Below are positions 1-11,466 of a stretch of 60,494 nucleotides of DNA, in pieces. Made by a program: the position numbers and the translations under genes. The notes below the pieces were generated by a model. That model was not told where the DNA came from. It did not search any database and was given only the letters and a program-made list of their open reading frames with translations. This stretch comes from an uncultured Bacteroidales bacterium (lineage in GTDB: Bacteria; Bacteroidota; Bacteroidia; Bacteroidales; Paludibacteraceae). How positions within the stretch are numbered: the stretch's first letter is position 1; each line of letters opens with the position of its first letter. The DNA lies in contig CAKUUM010000008.1 in the NCBI GenBank assembly GCA_934692905.1, forward strand, positions 1 to 60,494, read 5' to 3'.

Positions 1-148
1 TAAATCTCCAATTTGAACATTCTACACAACTCACTATCTTTTGACTGAAAACAACCCTTATATCGAACTCACGTCTTATTATCAAGTAGTTATTTTGATT
101 TCATCGATTTGAATCAATACAATGCGTGCATTTCATTGATTTGAATCG

Positions 149-179
149 TTGCAAAACACCCATTCTCGTATTATCTTTG
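149..179 (+). promoter_or_regulatory. Putative distal promoter upstream of secA
   Basis: TTG at 149-151, 20 bp, TATCTTTG at 172-179, matching the Bacteroidota -33/-7 consensus. It is followed by GCACCG. It directs transcription to the right, with about 230 bp to the secA start. Confidence 0.6.
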
Positions 180-257
180 CACCGTCTTTTGAAATTCACA
201 GGGGATGATACACAGGGGATGATACTCTATTGTTATCGCAGGGAGGATGATTTTTAT

Positions 258-288
258 TTGCATATGTGCGAAAAAAGTTGTACATTTG
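258..288 (+). promoter_or_regulatory. Putative proximal promoter of secA
   Basis: TTG at 258-260, 20-bp spacer, TACATTTG at 281-288. Spacing and motif fit the major Bacteroidota promoter. Expected transcript start is near 294, leaving a leader of about 120 nt before the secA ATG. Confidence 0.65.
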
Positions 289-412
289 CGGGCTAATTGG
301 GTGAGGGATAGAATTGAAAAGAACAGGCAAGAGCAGGGTAAGGTCAGGGAAACCTCAGGGAAAAACGTTGGGGATATAGAGACGATATGGTGAAATTAAC
401 AAAACTAACGAT

Positions 413-3732
<3,320 letters not shown>

Positions 3733-3736
<4 letters not shown>

Positions 3737-4644
3737 TTCTCGACTTCATCACGTGGAACGTTGACCCCATTCTGATTCACATCGGTGACGGGGGCATTCG
3801 TTGGTACGGACTCTTATGGGCGGTAGGTATCTACCTTGCCTACCTTGTGGAACGCAAACTCTATAAGAACGAGAATTGCCCCGAGGACTGGATAGACAAA
3901 CTGTTCATCTGGATGGTAGTCGGCGTGATTGTCGGTGCGCGCGTAGGGCATTGCTGGTTCTATGAGTGGCACGATGTCACGGTTCCGGGTATGGCGGGCT
4001 ACTGCCACGCTATGGGTATCTCTACCGACCCCGTACAAATCTTCGGCTGGACCATCAACTACCGCAATCCGTACATTGAGCATCCGCTGAAACTGCTCAA
4101 GGTGTGGGAAGGCGGATTGGCAAGCCATGGCGGTGCTATCGGACTGCTGTTGGCGGCGTATCTCCTCAATAAAAAGGTGTTTTCCAAACGCCCTGAGTTC
4201 CATACTTCGCTCCTGTGGATTATGGACAGACTCGTAGTCGGTGTGTGTGTCACAGCCACCCTTATCCGTCTCGGCAACCTGATGAACTCCGAGATTTACG
4301 GTTGCCCGACCGACCTGCCATGGGGCTTTGTCTTTGTGCGCAACGGAGAGACGGTGCCATGCCACCCCACGCAAATCTATGAGATGCTGTACTGCATTGT
4401 GGCGTTTGTTGTCACGTGGCTGATGTACTGGCGCGGCAAGGTGTACAAGCGTGAGGGACTGCTCCTCGGCGTATTCCTTGAGATAGTATTCTTCACACGG
4501 TTCCTGCTCGAGTTCATCAAGAACGACCAGGAAGCCTTTGAGGCTAACCACCTTCTCAATATGGGTCAGTGGCTCTCTATCCCGTTCATCATCTGGGGTA
4601 TATACCTCATTATCCGTGCCTGCCGCCGCCCTGCCTTACCCTAA
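3733..4644 (+). CDS. lgt: Prolipoprotein diacylglyceryl transferase
   Basis: Inner-membrane enzyme that transfers diacylglycerol from phosphatidylglycerol to the lipobox cysteine of prolipoproteins, the first step of lipoprotein maturation. The 303-aa product has several hydrophobic segments. The Lgt signature appears as IRLGNLMNSEIYG around residues 176-188, and HPTQIYEML follows around residue 212, matching the conserved H-x-x-Q-x-Y-E region. The start codon overlaps the secA stop by four bases, so export ATPase and lipoprotein maturation are coupled in one operon. Length fits the family. The HipA-like gene follows after 21 bp. Confidence 0.96.
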
Positions 4645-4665
4645 TCCGTAACTCAACGCATCGCC

Positions 4666-5913
4666 ATGCAAGAGCAATTAGAAGTTTATCTGGCAAATAC
4701 GCAGACACCGCAGCCCGTGGGGACTCTCGGTTATCGACACCCATGGGGAAAAGGGGCGTATCAGTTTAATTTTCACCCCTTTTGGATTGACGCACACCAA
4801 AATATGCGTCTGAGCGGTGATTTGCAGAACACCCCGTCTGCCCAACATGCCATGAACAATATCTTCGGTTGCTTCAAAGATTGTCTTCCAGGCGCATGGG
4901 GGCGCGGACTGATAGAGACGCGCGAAAAGATGCTTGCCACGGCAGAAGGACGGCAATACTACCGTCTCAACGAGTTCTGCTATTTTCCTTTTGTGGACGA
5001 TGAAGCCCGTATGGGGGCTTTCCGTTTCCGCATGCCGGGACAAAAAAACTTTATAGGGGAGACAACAGACGGAAAGACATATCTGCCCCTGCCCGCACTC
5101 GCTGAATACCGTCAGTTGCTGGAGATATACGAGACACGTCCCGAAGAACTCACCATAGAGACGATAGACACACTGATTCGTTATGGGGCTGTCATCGGCG
5201 GCAAACGTCCGAAAGCCATCATTATTGACCCGAGCAATAACGTACGCTATATAGCCAAACTGCCGTCTGCACACGATGAATATGATGTGCCATTGTGGGA
5301 ATATCTCTGTTATCAAGTGGCTTATGCGGCGGGTATCAATCTAGCCTTTTGCCGCTTGATAGATATGAAAGAATTTGAGCAATCACATGTACTGCTCTCC
5401 CGCCGATTTGACCGTGATGACAGACAAAGGCGTATACACTATATGACCGCAGCCACGCTGTTGGATGTTCCTGAAGACGCCAATGCCGATATGGGCTATG
5501 GGTATATGCACCTTATTCGCGCCATTGCAGGAAATAAGACGATGGCAGATGCAAAGGTAGATATACGTGAGATTTACAGGCGTATAGCGTTCTCCATCTG
5601 CATCGGCAATCATAATGACAATTTCGGCAACTATGCTTTTATCCTCACTCCGAAAGGATGGAAATTAGCCCCCGCATACGGCTTTCACCCGAGCCACGAA
5701 ACCGCCATGCGACTACTCGTGACAGAGAAGTCCAACGAAGCCTCGCTTGACAACCTGTTAAAAGCGGCAACAGTGTATCATATAGGACCACAAGAGGCTG
5801 CCCGTATCATTGAGGAGGTGCGGCTATCGGTAGGACGTTGGCGTTGCTCTGCTGCACGCTGCAAAATCAAAGCCAAAGAGCAAACCCGTTTTGCGGAGAG
5901 GTTTGACAGATAA
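4666..5913 (+). CDS. HipA-like protein with degenerate kinase site
   Basis: The 415-aa product has the HipA fold order: an N-terminal subdomain, the GGKRPKAII loop (about residues 185-193), the ATP-binding lysine strand YIAKLPS, an LLSRRFDR segment, and the kinase core IGNHNDNFGN followed by WKLAPAYGFHPS. In active HipA the core reads TDxHxxN and the metal-binding site YDL/YDV. Here the catalytic Asp position is Asn317 and the metal-binding Asp position is Gly339, so Ser/Thr kinase activity is doubtful. No HipB-like antitoxin is adjacent; the gene lies 21 bp after lgt in the secA operon. I see a HipA-family protein, perhaps a pseudokinase with an adapted role. Alignment of the motifs was by eye. 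Confidence 0.8.
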   Translation: MQEQLEVYLANTQTPQPVGTLGYRHPWGKGAYQFNFHPFWIDAHQNMRLSGDLQNTPSAQHAMNNIFGCFKDCLPGAWGRGLIETREKMLATAEGRQYYRLNEFCYFPFVDDEARMGAFRFRMPGQKNFIGETTDGKTYLPLPALAEYRQLLEIYETRPEELTIETIDTLIRYGAVIGGKRPKAIIIDPSNNVRYIAKLPSAHDEYDVPLWEYLCYQVAYAAGINLAFCRLIDMKEFEQSHVLLSRRFDRDDRQRRIHYMTAATLLDVPEDANADMGYGYMHLIRAIAGNKTMADAKVDIREIYRRIAFSICIGNHNDNFGNYAFILTPKGWKLAPAYGFHPSHETAMRLLVTEKSNEASLDNLLKAATVYHIGPQEAARIIEEVRLSVGRWRCSAARCKIKAKEQTRFAERFDR

Positions 5914-6247
5914 GGGATAGTGCCAGTTGCGGCAGAGACTCCCGCAGAGACTACTCCTGCATCTCAGGAATAACGTGAGTTCGATATAACAAAAATTTAC
6001 AGAACAAAACCAATAAAACCAGACAAAACTTTGTCTTGCGGCGCACAACTCGCGCCGCGCTTACGATAAATGTGGTTAAAAATTATTCGAAACGGACATT
6101 ATCGGGACTTTTATGAACGGATGGCTACGCCGTATTAGCACAAATTAATCATAAACTTTATGCCTGAAAATTATAGCGTACCTAACGACGCGGGACGCGT
6201 CGTCCCCACACTCCCCAGAGATGTCCCAACTGCAACACAAACAGAAA
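5914..6247. other. Intergenic region between convergent genes
   Basis: No gene is seen. The stretch contains a duplicated GCAGAGACT (about 5933-5960), the 17-bp sequence 5973-5989 that is the inverse of 58-74, a 7-bp GC hairpin GCGGCGC/GCGCCGC (6038-6044 and 6052-6058), and one copy of the GC-rich dispersed element (GACGCGGGACGCGTCGTCCCC, about 6187-6207). Confidence 0.55.
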
Positions 6248-6273
6248 GAGGGTGCCGATGGTACAGCACCCTC
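6248..6273 (-). terminator. Rho-independent terminator of the lipoprotein gene
   Basis: Perfect 8-bp stem GAGGGTGC/GCACCCTC with a 10-nt loop. Read on the minus strand it is followed by TTTCTGTTTG, the expected U-rich tail, 70 bp past the stop of the 6344-7516 gene. Confidence 0.75.
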
Positions 6274-6343
6274 TTCGGGAGTTTTGGTCGGAAACTACAG
6301 AGTTTCCGAGACGTTGGTATTCTTAATTAGTCAGTTGCTCTGA

Positions 6344-7516
6344 TTAGTGGCACATGCCGGGAACGAAGAACATAGGAGCAAGTTCGGTCTCCAAAGCAGC
6401 ATCAGTATCGTCGTGCATTACAGGAACGAGACGAGCAGGTTTGCCTGCCTTTGCAGCCTCATACTTGTACTCCAACGAATCAACCTTAGTCGTAAAACCA
6501 CCGTTGTACCCTGCTACAGCAATGATAAACTCATCACCGTCAGCGGTAGGTGACAGATATACGGGGTTGTTGCCTGTTCTAAGAATTGCATCTACACCGC
6601 CCTTAGAAGAATACTGTTGATCATAGTATTGCTCCAGATAATGCAGATAGCCTTCAGCACCACCTTGCTGCTCTACGCTTGCTTTCTTGCCACCTCCGAG
6701 CAAGTAAGCCTCAGAGTTATTGGAAGGATTAACAGTGAACCATGACTTGATAGTCACCTTGCCACTTGTGCTGGTAGTGGACCGTACAGAGTCGCACTTG
6801 ATGTCGAATGTCATGTTGGAAGGTACAACATCCGCTGTTGTGAACGGAAGACGAGTAACGATGTGACCTGCCTTCTCATTGATAATATCTATACCCATTG
6901 CAAACATCACATAGTCAGTGCTTGCTGTCATACCACTGGCAATCAGGTTCTTCTTTCCACTGGGGAGAAGGTCTGCCATAGTTACTGGACGACCTGCAGC
7001 CTGGTATTTCTTGATTGTATTTTGAAGATTGGTGATTACCATCTCACGAAGTTCATCATCCGTAGCATTACCCAAAGTCTCTACATCAATGTAGCCACAA
7101 TAATAGTAGCCTTCTTCTTTGGAAGGAGTAACAGTTACAGTGCACTTCTTTTGCGACACGTCCATCATCTCCATTTGAAGAGAAACAGGATTGTCAAATA
7201 CTTGGATCTTGGTAGCGGCGCGCATAGTGCCCGAAACAGCGAAGATTTTAACCTCACCGGCAGCCTTAGCGGTAACCAAACCGTTCTCGTCTACTATAGC
7301 GGTGTTCATGTCTTCACTCTCCCAAGTAACCTTGGCATTGGTGGGTTCAACAGTAGCCTTCAGTTGTACAGTGGAGTCAACATACATAACGACTGCTGTA
7401 GGGTCAGTGGAGATAGTTGTAGCAACAACCTCTTCTTGTTGTGTCGGACCACACGAGGTGACACATGCAGCCAATGCCATGAGGGCAACTGCTGCGAAAC
7501 TCATTGATTTTTTCAT
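6344..7516 (-). CDS. Secreted lipoprotein with bacterial Ig-like (Big_2) domain
   Basis: The 390-aa product starts with a lipoprotein signal peptide (MKKSMSFAAVALMALAAC; lipobox LAAC at residues 15-18, with a second possible Cys at 22). Residues about 33-110 form a Big_2-type Ig domain: VDSTVQLKATVEP, VTWESEDMNTAIVDENGLV, TAKAAGEVKI. The remaining 280 residues are not a family I recognise; they include ITNLQNTIKKYQ and a C-terminal acidic end. The protein is probably outer-membrane anchored and surface exposed. It follows secDF on the same strand after 74 bp containing a hairpin, and ends before a strong terminator. Function unknown. Confidence 0.8.
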   Translation of the reverse strand: MKKSMSFAAVALMALAACVTSCGPTQQEEVVATTISTDPTAVVMYVDSTVQLKATVEPTNAKVTWESEDMNTAIVDENGLVTAKAAGEVKIFAVSGTMRAATKIQVFDNPVSLQMEMMDVSQKKCTVTVTPSKEEGYYYCGYIDVETLGNATDDELREMVITNLQNTIKKYQAAGRPVTMADLLPSGKKNLIASGMTASTDYVMFAMGIDIINEKAGHIVTRLPFTTADVVPSNMTFDIKCDSVRSTTSTSGKVTIKSWFTVNPSNNSEAYLLGGGKKASVEQQGGAEGYLHYLEQYYDQQYSSKGGVDAILRTGNNPVYLSPTADGDEFIIAVAGYNGGFTTKVDSLEYKYEAAKAGKPARLVPVMHDDTDAALETELAPMFFVPGMCH

Positions 7517-7551
7517 TGAAATAAAATTTGTTGTTTGGTATTAGTTTTAGA

Positions 7552-7579
7552 GGTGCGGGCAGCATGTACCACCCGCACC
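7552..7579 (-). terminator. Hairpin between secDF and the lipoprotein gene
   Basis: Perfect 8-bp inverted repeat GGTGCGGG/CCCGCACC with a 12-nt loop, immediately after the secDF stop on the minus strand. The following bases (TCTAAAACT) are only weakly U-rich, so it may attenuate or protect a 3' end rather than terminate fully. Confidence 0.45.
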
Positions 7580-7590
7580 ATATTTATATA

Positions 7591-10500
7591 CTATTTCTTC
7601 AACTCTTTGCGCTCGCGACGGCGTTGCTGAGCCATCTGGATGTCGTAAGCCAACGGAGTGGCGATGCACAAGGTAGAATAGGTACCTACAATAACACCCA
7701 TGAGGAGTGCGAAGACGAAACCACGGATTGTCTCACCGCCGAAGCAGAAGATTGCCAGCAATACCACGAGGGTGGACATAGAGGTGGAGAACGTACGGCT
7801 CAACGTGTGGTTGAGAGCATCGTTCATATTCTGCAGTCTCTCGCGCTTCGGGTAGAGGTGGTTGTACTCACGTACACGGTCGAAGACAACCACGGTATCG
7901 TTGATAGAATAACCGATGACGGTCAGGATAGCCGCGATAAACGACTGGTCAATCTCCATGGAGAAAGGCATCACTTTCCACAAGATGGCGTAGAGACCAA
8001 GGATGATGATGGTGTCGTGTGCCAAGCCTGCAAGGGCAGCAAGAGAGAATGAGAAGTTGCGGAAACGCAGGAGGATGTAGAGGAAAATACCGAGCAGTGC
8101 GATAATGACGGCGATGAATGCATCACGGGTGATGTCGCTTGCCACAGCAGGACCTACCTTCTGCGACTGCATGATACCTACTTCGGGGTTCACCTCGGTT
8201 GACTTGAATTCGTCCAAGGTGATGTTGTCTGCCAAGAACGGTTTGCAGCCCTCATAGAGGAGTGCTTCGATTTGGTTGTCCACCTCGTCGCCGTTGTCGT
8301 TGATGCGGTAGTTGGTGGAGATACGTACCTGGTTAGCATCGCCGATGGTGATGACGTTCAGAGAGAAAGTCTCGTCGTCGTCCAACTGTGCTTTGGTCTC
8401 CATGAAGACATTGCTGAGGCTGCTGTTAACCTCCTCCGTGCTAACGGGTTGTGCGAAACGGACGATATAGTTGCGACCACCGGTAAAGTCAATACCGAGG
8501 TTCAGTTTGCCCATAATGTGCGGGTTCACGCCAAGGATACCCATGATAATCAGTACCCCCGAAACGATGTAGGTTACCTTGCGCGCGCCAATGAAGTTGG
8601 CATTGGTGTTCTGCAAGAAGTTCTGCATTATCTTGGTGGTGAAAGTCAACGGTTTGGCGTCGTCTTTCTTCGCGTAAACCTCAAGCAACAGACGTGTGAT
8701 GAAGACTGCGGTGAGGAACGAGGAGATGATACCAATCATGTAGGTAACGGCGAAGCCCTTGATAGGACCGGTACCGAAGATTGCCAAGATAGCACCCGTC
8801 AGGAACGAAGTGACGTTGGAGTCGATGATGGCGGATATGGCCCCTTGGAAACCGTCTTGAATAGCCTTGCGGAGGTTCTTGCCTGCGCGCAACTCCTCAC
8901 GGATACGCTCGTAGATAAGCACGTTGGCATCGACCGCCATACCCATGGTCAGCACGATACCGGCGATACCCGGCAAGGTGAGTACTGCCGAGAACGAAGC
9001 CAAGATACCTACCAGCAGGAAGACGTTGCACAGCAGTGCGAAGTCGGCAATCAAGCCGGGGATAACGCCATAGTAGAATATCATGTAGAGCAGAATCAGA
9101 ATGAAGCCGAGCACGAAACTCCACATACCATTCTGAATAGCTTCACGACCCAGTGAAGGACCTACCACGTCCTCCTGTATAATACGCGCGGGCGCGGGCA
9201 TCTTACCTGATTGCAGGGTATTAGCCAAGTCCTTAGCCTCTTCCACGGTGAAGTTACCCGTAATCTGCGAATTACCGCCGGCAATCTCGTTCTGTACGGT
9301 CGGGAAAGAATATACATAGCCGTCCAGCACGATAGCGATGGACTTGCCGATATTGTCACGAGTAATACGTTGCCAGTCGCGTGCGCCTTCAGCGTTCATG
9401 GACATAGACACGTTGGCATAAGCCGAGGTCTGACCGAAGTCTGCACGTGCGTCCGTGATGACATCCCCTTCCAATGAAGGACGGCCGTTGGTCTGTGCCT
9501 TGAGGGCAACCAACTGGTAGAACGTCTCGGCGTCATCAATAGCCTTCACGGTCCAGCACAAACGCAACTCGCGGGGCAAGATGGACTTAGCCATAGACGA
9601 ATTGAGCATTGCCATCACCTTGGCGGTATCGGTGTAGTGGACAGTACCCACTACAGGACCACGATATGCCTGACCAGCCTGATTAACAGACGGATTGAGC
9701 ACTGCGAACAGCGGGTTCTGCTTCTTGTATTGTTCAAGGGCAGCCTCTTGGTCTGCCTCTGCCTCTGCGGCACTATCTTTAGCAGCGATATTGTCCACCA
9801 AAGCGTCAATGTCATCAGCATTAGCCTCTGCCTTTACTTCCTCTTTTGCCTCTTCAGCAGGGACATTCACAGCCTCGGTGGTGGCATTTACCTTAGCCAC
9901 CTCCGCGTTGATTTGCACCAACTGGGGCAGAATCTCAGCAAGGTCGTAGGTCTCCCAGAACTCAAGGTTCGCGGACCCCTGGAGGAGTTTACGTACACGC
10001 TCAGGGTCCTTGATACCAGGAAGTTCGATAAGGATACGACCTGTCTGGCTCAACTTCTGGATATTAGGCTGTACCACGCCGAAACGGTCGATACGTGTAC
10101 GCAACACCTTGAATGAGTTGTTGATAGCGCCGTCCACCTCTTCGCGGATAACCTTCTCAACCTCACTATTGGTAGAGTTGAGCGTCACCTTGTCCTTCAA
10201 CTCGAAAGTCGAGAACACCGATGCCAACTGCGCATTGGGGTCTATCTCATAGAATGACTCAAAGAACAGTGACAGGAAGTCCGAACCCGATTTAGCCTGC
10301 TTCTGTTGTGCCATAGTAACGGCCTTGTTGAATGTCTCTGATGTGTTATAGCCGCTGAGTGCGCGCAAGATGTCGGGTACAGACACCTCCATCGTGACGT
10401 TCATACCGCCCTTGAGGTCAAGACCCAGGTTAATCTCTTTCTCGCGGCATTGCTTCAATGTGTAGCCGAACCACACCTTCTGGCTTGCAATGGAGTCCTT

Positions 10501-10647
10501 ATAAAAGAACTCTTTTGCATCATCACCCTGACCGTATTCCACAGCCTTCTTGTCGTAATGCATTGTCACAAACGAGAAGGACAGGTAGAATGCGCTCACC
10601 AAGGCGAGGCAGACTGCCAGTGTGATAACTAATCCTTTGTTTTGCAT
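7591..10647 (-). CDS. secDF: Protein translocase subunit SecDF (fused)
   Basis: Fusion of SecD and SecF, the proton-driven membrane pair that pulls preproteins out after SecA/SecYEG. The 1018-aa product has an N-terminal membrane helix, the SecD motif DLKGGMNVTM near residue 80, a large periplasmic domain with an Ala/Glu-rich insertion (about residues 255-300), and a membrane block containing GMAVDANVLIYERIREEL. The SecF half starts near residue 680 with DFTGGRNYIVRF and ends in TVIGYSINDTVVVFDRVREY and four or so helices. One-piece SecDF is normal in this phylum. A promoter lies at 10722-10752. The product belongs to the same pathway as secA and lgt at the start of the window. Confidence 0.97.
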   Translation of the reverse strand: MQNKGLVITLAVCLALVSAFYLSFSFVTMHYDKKAVEYGQGDDAKEFFYKDSIASQKVWFGYTLKQCREKEINLGLDLKGGMNVTMEVSVPDILRALSGYNTSETFNKAVTMAQQKQAKSGSDFLSLFFESFYEIDPNAQLASVFSTFELKDKVTLNSTNSEVEKVIREEVDGAINNSFKVLRTRIDRFGVVQPNIQKLSQTGRILIELPGIKDPERVRKLLQGSANLEFWETYDLAEILPQLVQINAEVAKVNATTEAVNVPAEEAKEEVKAEANADDIDALVDNIAAKDSAAEAEADQEAALEQYKKQNPLFAVLNPSVNQAGQAYRGPVVGTVHYTDTAKVMAMLNSSMAKSILPRELRLCWTVKAIDDAETFYQLVALKAQTNGRPSLEGDVITDARADFGQTSAYANVSMSMNAEGARDWQRITRDNIGKSIAIVLDGYVYSFPTVQNEIAGGNSQITGNFTVEEAKDLANTLQSGKMPAPARIIQEDVVGPSLGREAIQNGMWSFVLGFILILLYMIFYYGVIPGLIADFALLCNVFLLVGILASFSAVLTLPGIAGIVLTMGMAVDANVLIYERIREELRAGKNLRKAIQDGFQGAISAIIDSNVTSFLTGAILAIFGTGPIKGFAVTYMIGIISSFLTAVFITRLLLEVYAKKDDAKPLTFTTKIMQNFLQNTNANFIGARKVTYIVSGVLIIMGILGVNPHIMGKLNLGIDFTGGRNYIVRFAQPVSTEEVNSSLSNVFMETKAQLDDDETFSLNVITIGDANQVRISTNYRINDNGDEVDNQIEALLYEGCKPFLADNITLDEFKSTEVNPEVGIMQSQKVGPAVASDITRDAFIAVIIALLGIFLYILLRFRNFSFSLAALAGLAHDTIIILGLYAILWKVMPFSMEIDQSFIAAILTVIGYSINDTVVVFDRVREYNHLYPKRERLQNMNDALNHTLSRTFSTSMSTLVVLLAIFCFGGETIRGFVFALLMGVIVGTYSTLCIATPLAYDIQMAQQRRRERKELKK

Positions 10648-10721
10648 AATGATTTTATCGTTTATTTTGTTATTAAATTCTTTTCCTGTTCGGGTCTGCG
10701 TATGTTACACAGATTAGCGTG

Positions 10722-10752
10722 CAAAATTACGATATTTATTGCAAATACACAA
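10722..10752 (-). promoter_or_regulatory. Promoter of secDF
   Basis: On the minus strand: TTG (10752-10750), 20 bp, TAATTTTG (10729-10722), then CACGC. It lies 75 bp upstream of the secDF ATG. Confidence 0.7.
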
Positions 10753-10790
10753 GACAAAGTGCTTTTTTTCATAAAAATCGCAACAAATCC

Positions 10791-10821
10791 TTGCGTATGT
10801 CATTTTTTAGCAGTACCTTTG
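10791..10821 (+). promoter_or_regulatory. Promoter of the initiator tRNA
   Basis: TTG at 10791-10793, 20 bp, TACCTTTG at 10814-10821 followed by CAGCG. The segment TTGCGTATGTCA...AGCAGTAxCTTTGCAGCG is almost the same as in the pnp promoter at 43855-43889. Confidence 0.7.
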
Positions 10822-10913
10822 CAGCGCATTTCGGTTAGAGCAATGCTGTCAGAGGTAATGGTGATAGCGAAAATAGTGACGAATGACGTGTATTGCGGAG
10901 CGAAATGATATAT

Positions 10914-10985
10914 CGCGGAGTAGAGCAGTGGTAGCTCGTCAGGCTCATAACCTGAAGGCCGGTGGTTCGAACCCATCCTCCGCAA
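10914..10985 (+). tRNA. Initiator tRNA-Met (anticodon CAU)
   Basis: Cloverleaf: acceptor CGCGGAG/CTCCGCA, D stem GAGC/GCTC, anticodon stem TCAGG/CCTGA with loop CTCATAA (anticodon 10946-10948), T arm GGTGG-TTCGAAC-CCATC. Position 1 is C and position 72 is A, the unpaired end that marks bacterial formylatable initiator tRNA, so I call fMet rather than elongator Met. Only two of the usual three G-C pairs near the anticodon loop are kept; 29-41 is A-U. CCA is not encoded (discriminator A then CAG). Confidence 0.9.
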
Positions 10986-11046
10986 CAGTACTTTTGAAAG
11001 AGAAAAACAAACTATTATTACACACACAACTACTACCTTTGAAAGG

Positions 11047-11079
11047 ACTGCCCAGCCAATCGGTTGGGCAGTTTCTTTA
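11047..11079 (+). terminator. Terminator downstream of the initiator tRNA
   Basis: 11-bp stem ACTGCCCAGCC/GGTTGGGCAGT (one G-U pair) with an AATC loop, followed by TTTCTTTAT. It lies 62 bp past the tRNA. Confidence 0.8.
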
Positions 11080-11091
11080 TATCCTCCTAGC

Positions 11092-11159
11092 AAGGTCGGC
11101 GGAATCACATACTAATCTCATACTAATCACATACTAATCTCATACACTTACCCAGACAA
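11092..11159 (+). repeat. Dispersed 11-bp-unit repeat, copy A
   Basis: Begins AAGGTCGGCGGAATCA, then three CATACTAATNN units and a degenerate CATACACTTAC unit, ending CCCAGACAA. Same architecture as copies at 16351, 24278, 35625, 47902 and 59572. Distal to it (11174-11212) lies a companion AATGCGYAATGC-type repeat. This is the only copy not next to a gene start; it lies between the tRNA-fMet terminator and convergent mazG. Confidence 0.85.
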
Positions 11160-11173
11160 GGACACGAGAAACA

Positions 11174-11466
11174 ATGCGCAATTCACAATGCATAATGCGT
11201 AATGCGCAATGGTATCTGACGACGCGAGACGCGCCGTCCCCATACACACATCATGGTCAAACCGTTCGTTCCGAACTGACCACGAGCCGTAGAGCACCCC
11301 CGTTGTGCCCACAGGCCTACGGAGACCCCGCAGGCGTCCACACCTCATTATTACGGCAGGAGCCGCGTCATTCCACACCACCCTATGCAGAAAAAGAGGC
11401 TGCCCGAACTTGTCAGGCAGCCCAAATTAGAGATTTTATACTCCCTTAGGAGTATTGTTTCGGGGA
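11174..11466. other. Intergenic repeat-rich region before mazG 3' end
   Basis: No gene is seen. It holds the AATGCGCAATTC/ATAATGCGTAATGCGC companion repeat (11174-11212), a 29-bp sequence at 11217-11245 that recurs exactly at 14421-14449 (core GACGCGAGACGCGCCGTCCCC), a GC-rich tract with CCGCAGGCGTCC (about 11280-11345) also resembling 14341-14415, and the mazG terminator. Confidence 0.6.
11391..11423 (-). terminator. Terminator of the lpxH-mazG operon
   Basis: 7-bp perfect stem GGCTGCC/GGCAGCC, extended by GA/TC around the loop. On the minus strand it is followed by TCTTTTTCTG, 44 bp past the mazG stop. Confidence 0.8.

Larger units (their letters stand above)
1..412. other. Non-coding region upstream of secA with repeats
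   Basis: No gene is visible. The stretch holds two near-identical 17-bp direct repeats with core GATTTGAATC (97-113 and 131-147, one mismatch), a Bacteroidota-type promoter right after them (149-179), an exact 14-bp tandem duplication CACAGGGGATGATA (197-210 and 211-224) and a second promoter (257-288). The sequence at 58-74 reappears inverted at 5973-5989. The direct repeats have a GATT-AATC inverted core and lie directly before the -33 element, so they look like operator sites; this is inference. Confidence 0.6.

Noticed and set aside
4666..5913. Complete HipBA toxin-antitoxin pair
   Set aside because: No HipB-like helix-turn-helix gene lies next to it and the kinase residues are replaced.
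10800..11108. Minus-strand 102-codon ORF over the initiator tRNA
   Set aside because: It is the complement of a tRNA, its promoter and its terminator.
11092..11159. 11-bp repeats as a CRISPR array
   Set aside because: Units are contiguous without unique spacers, too short, and no cas genes occur in the window.
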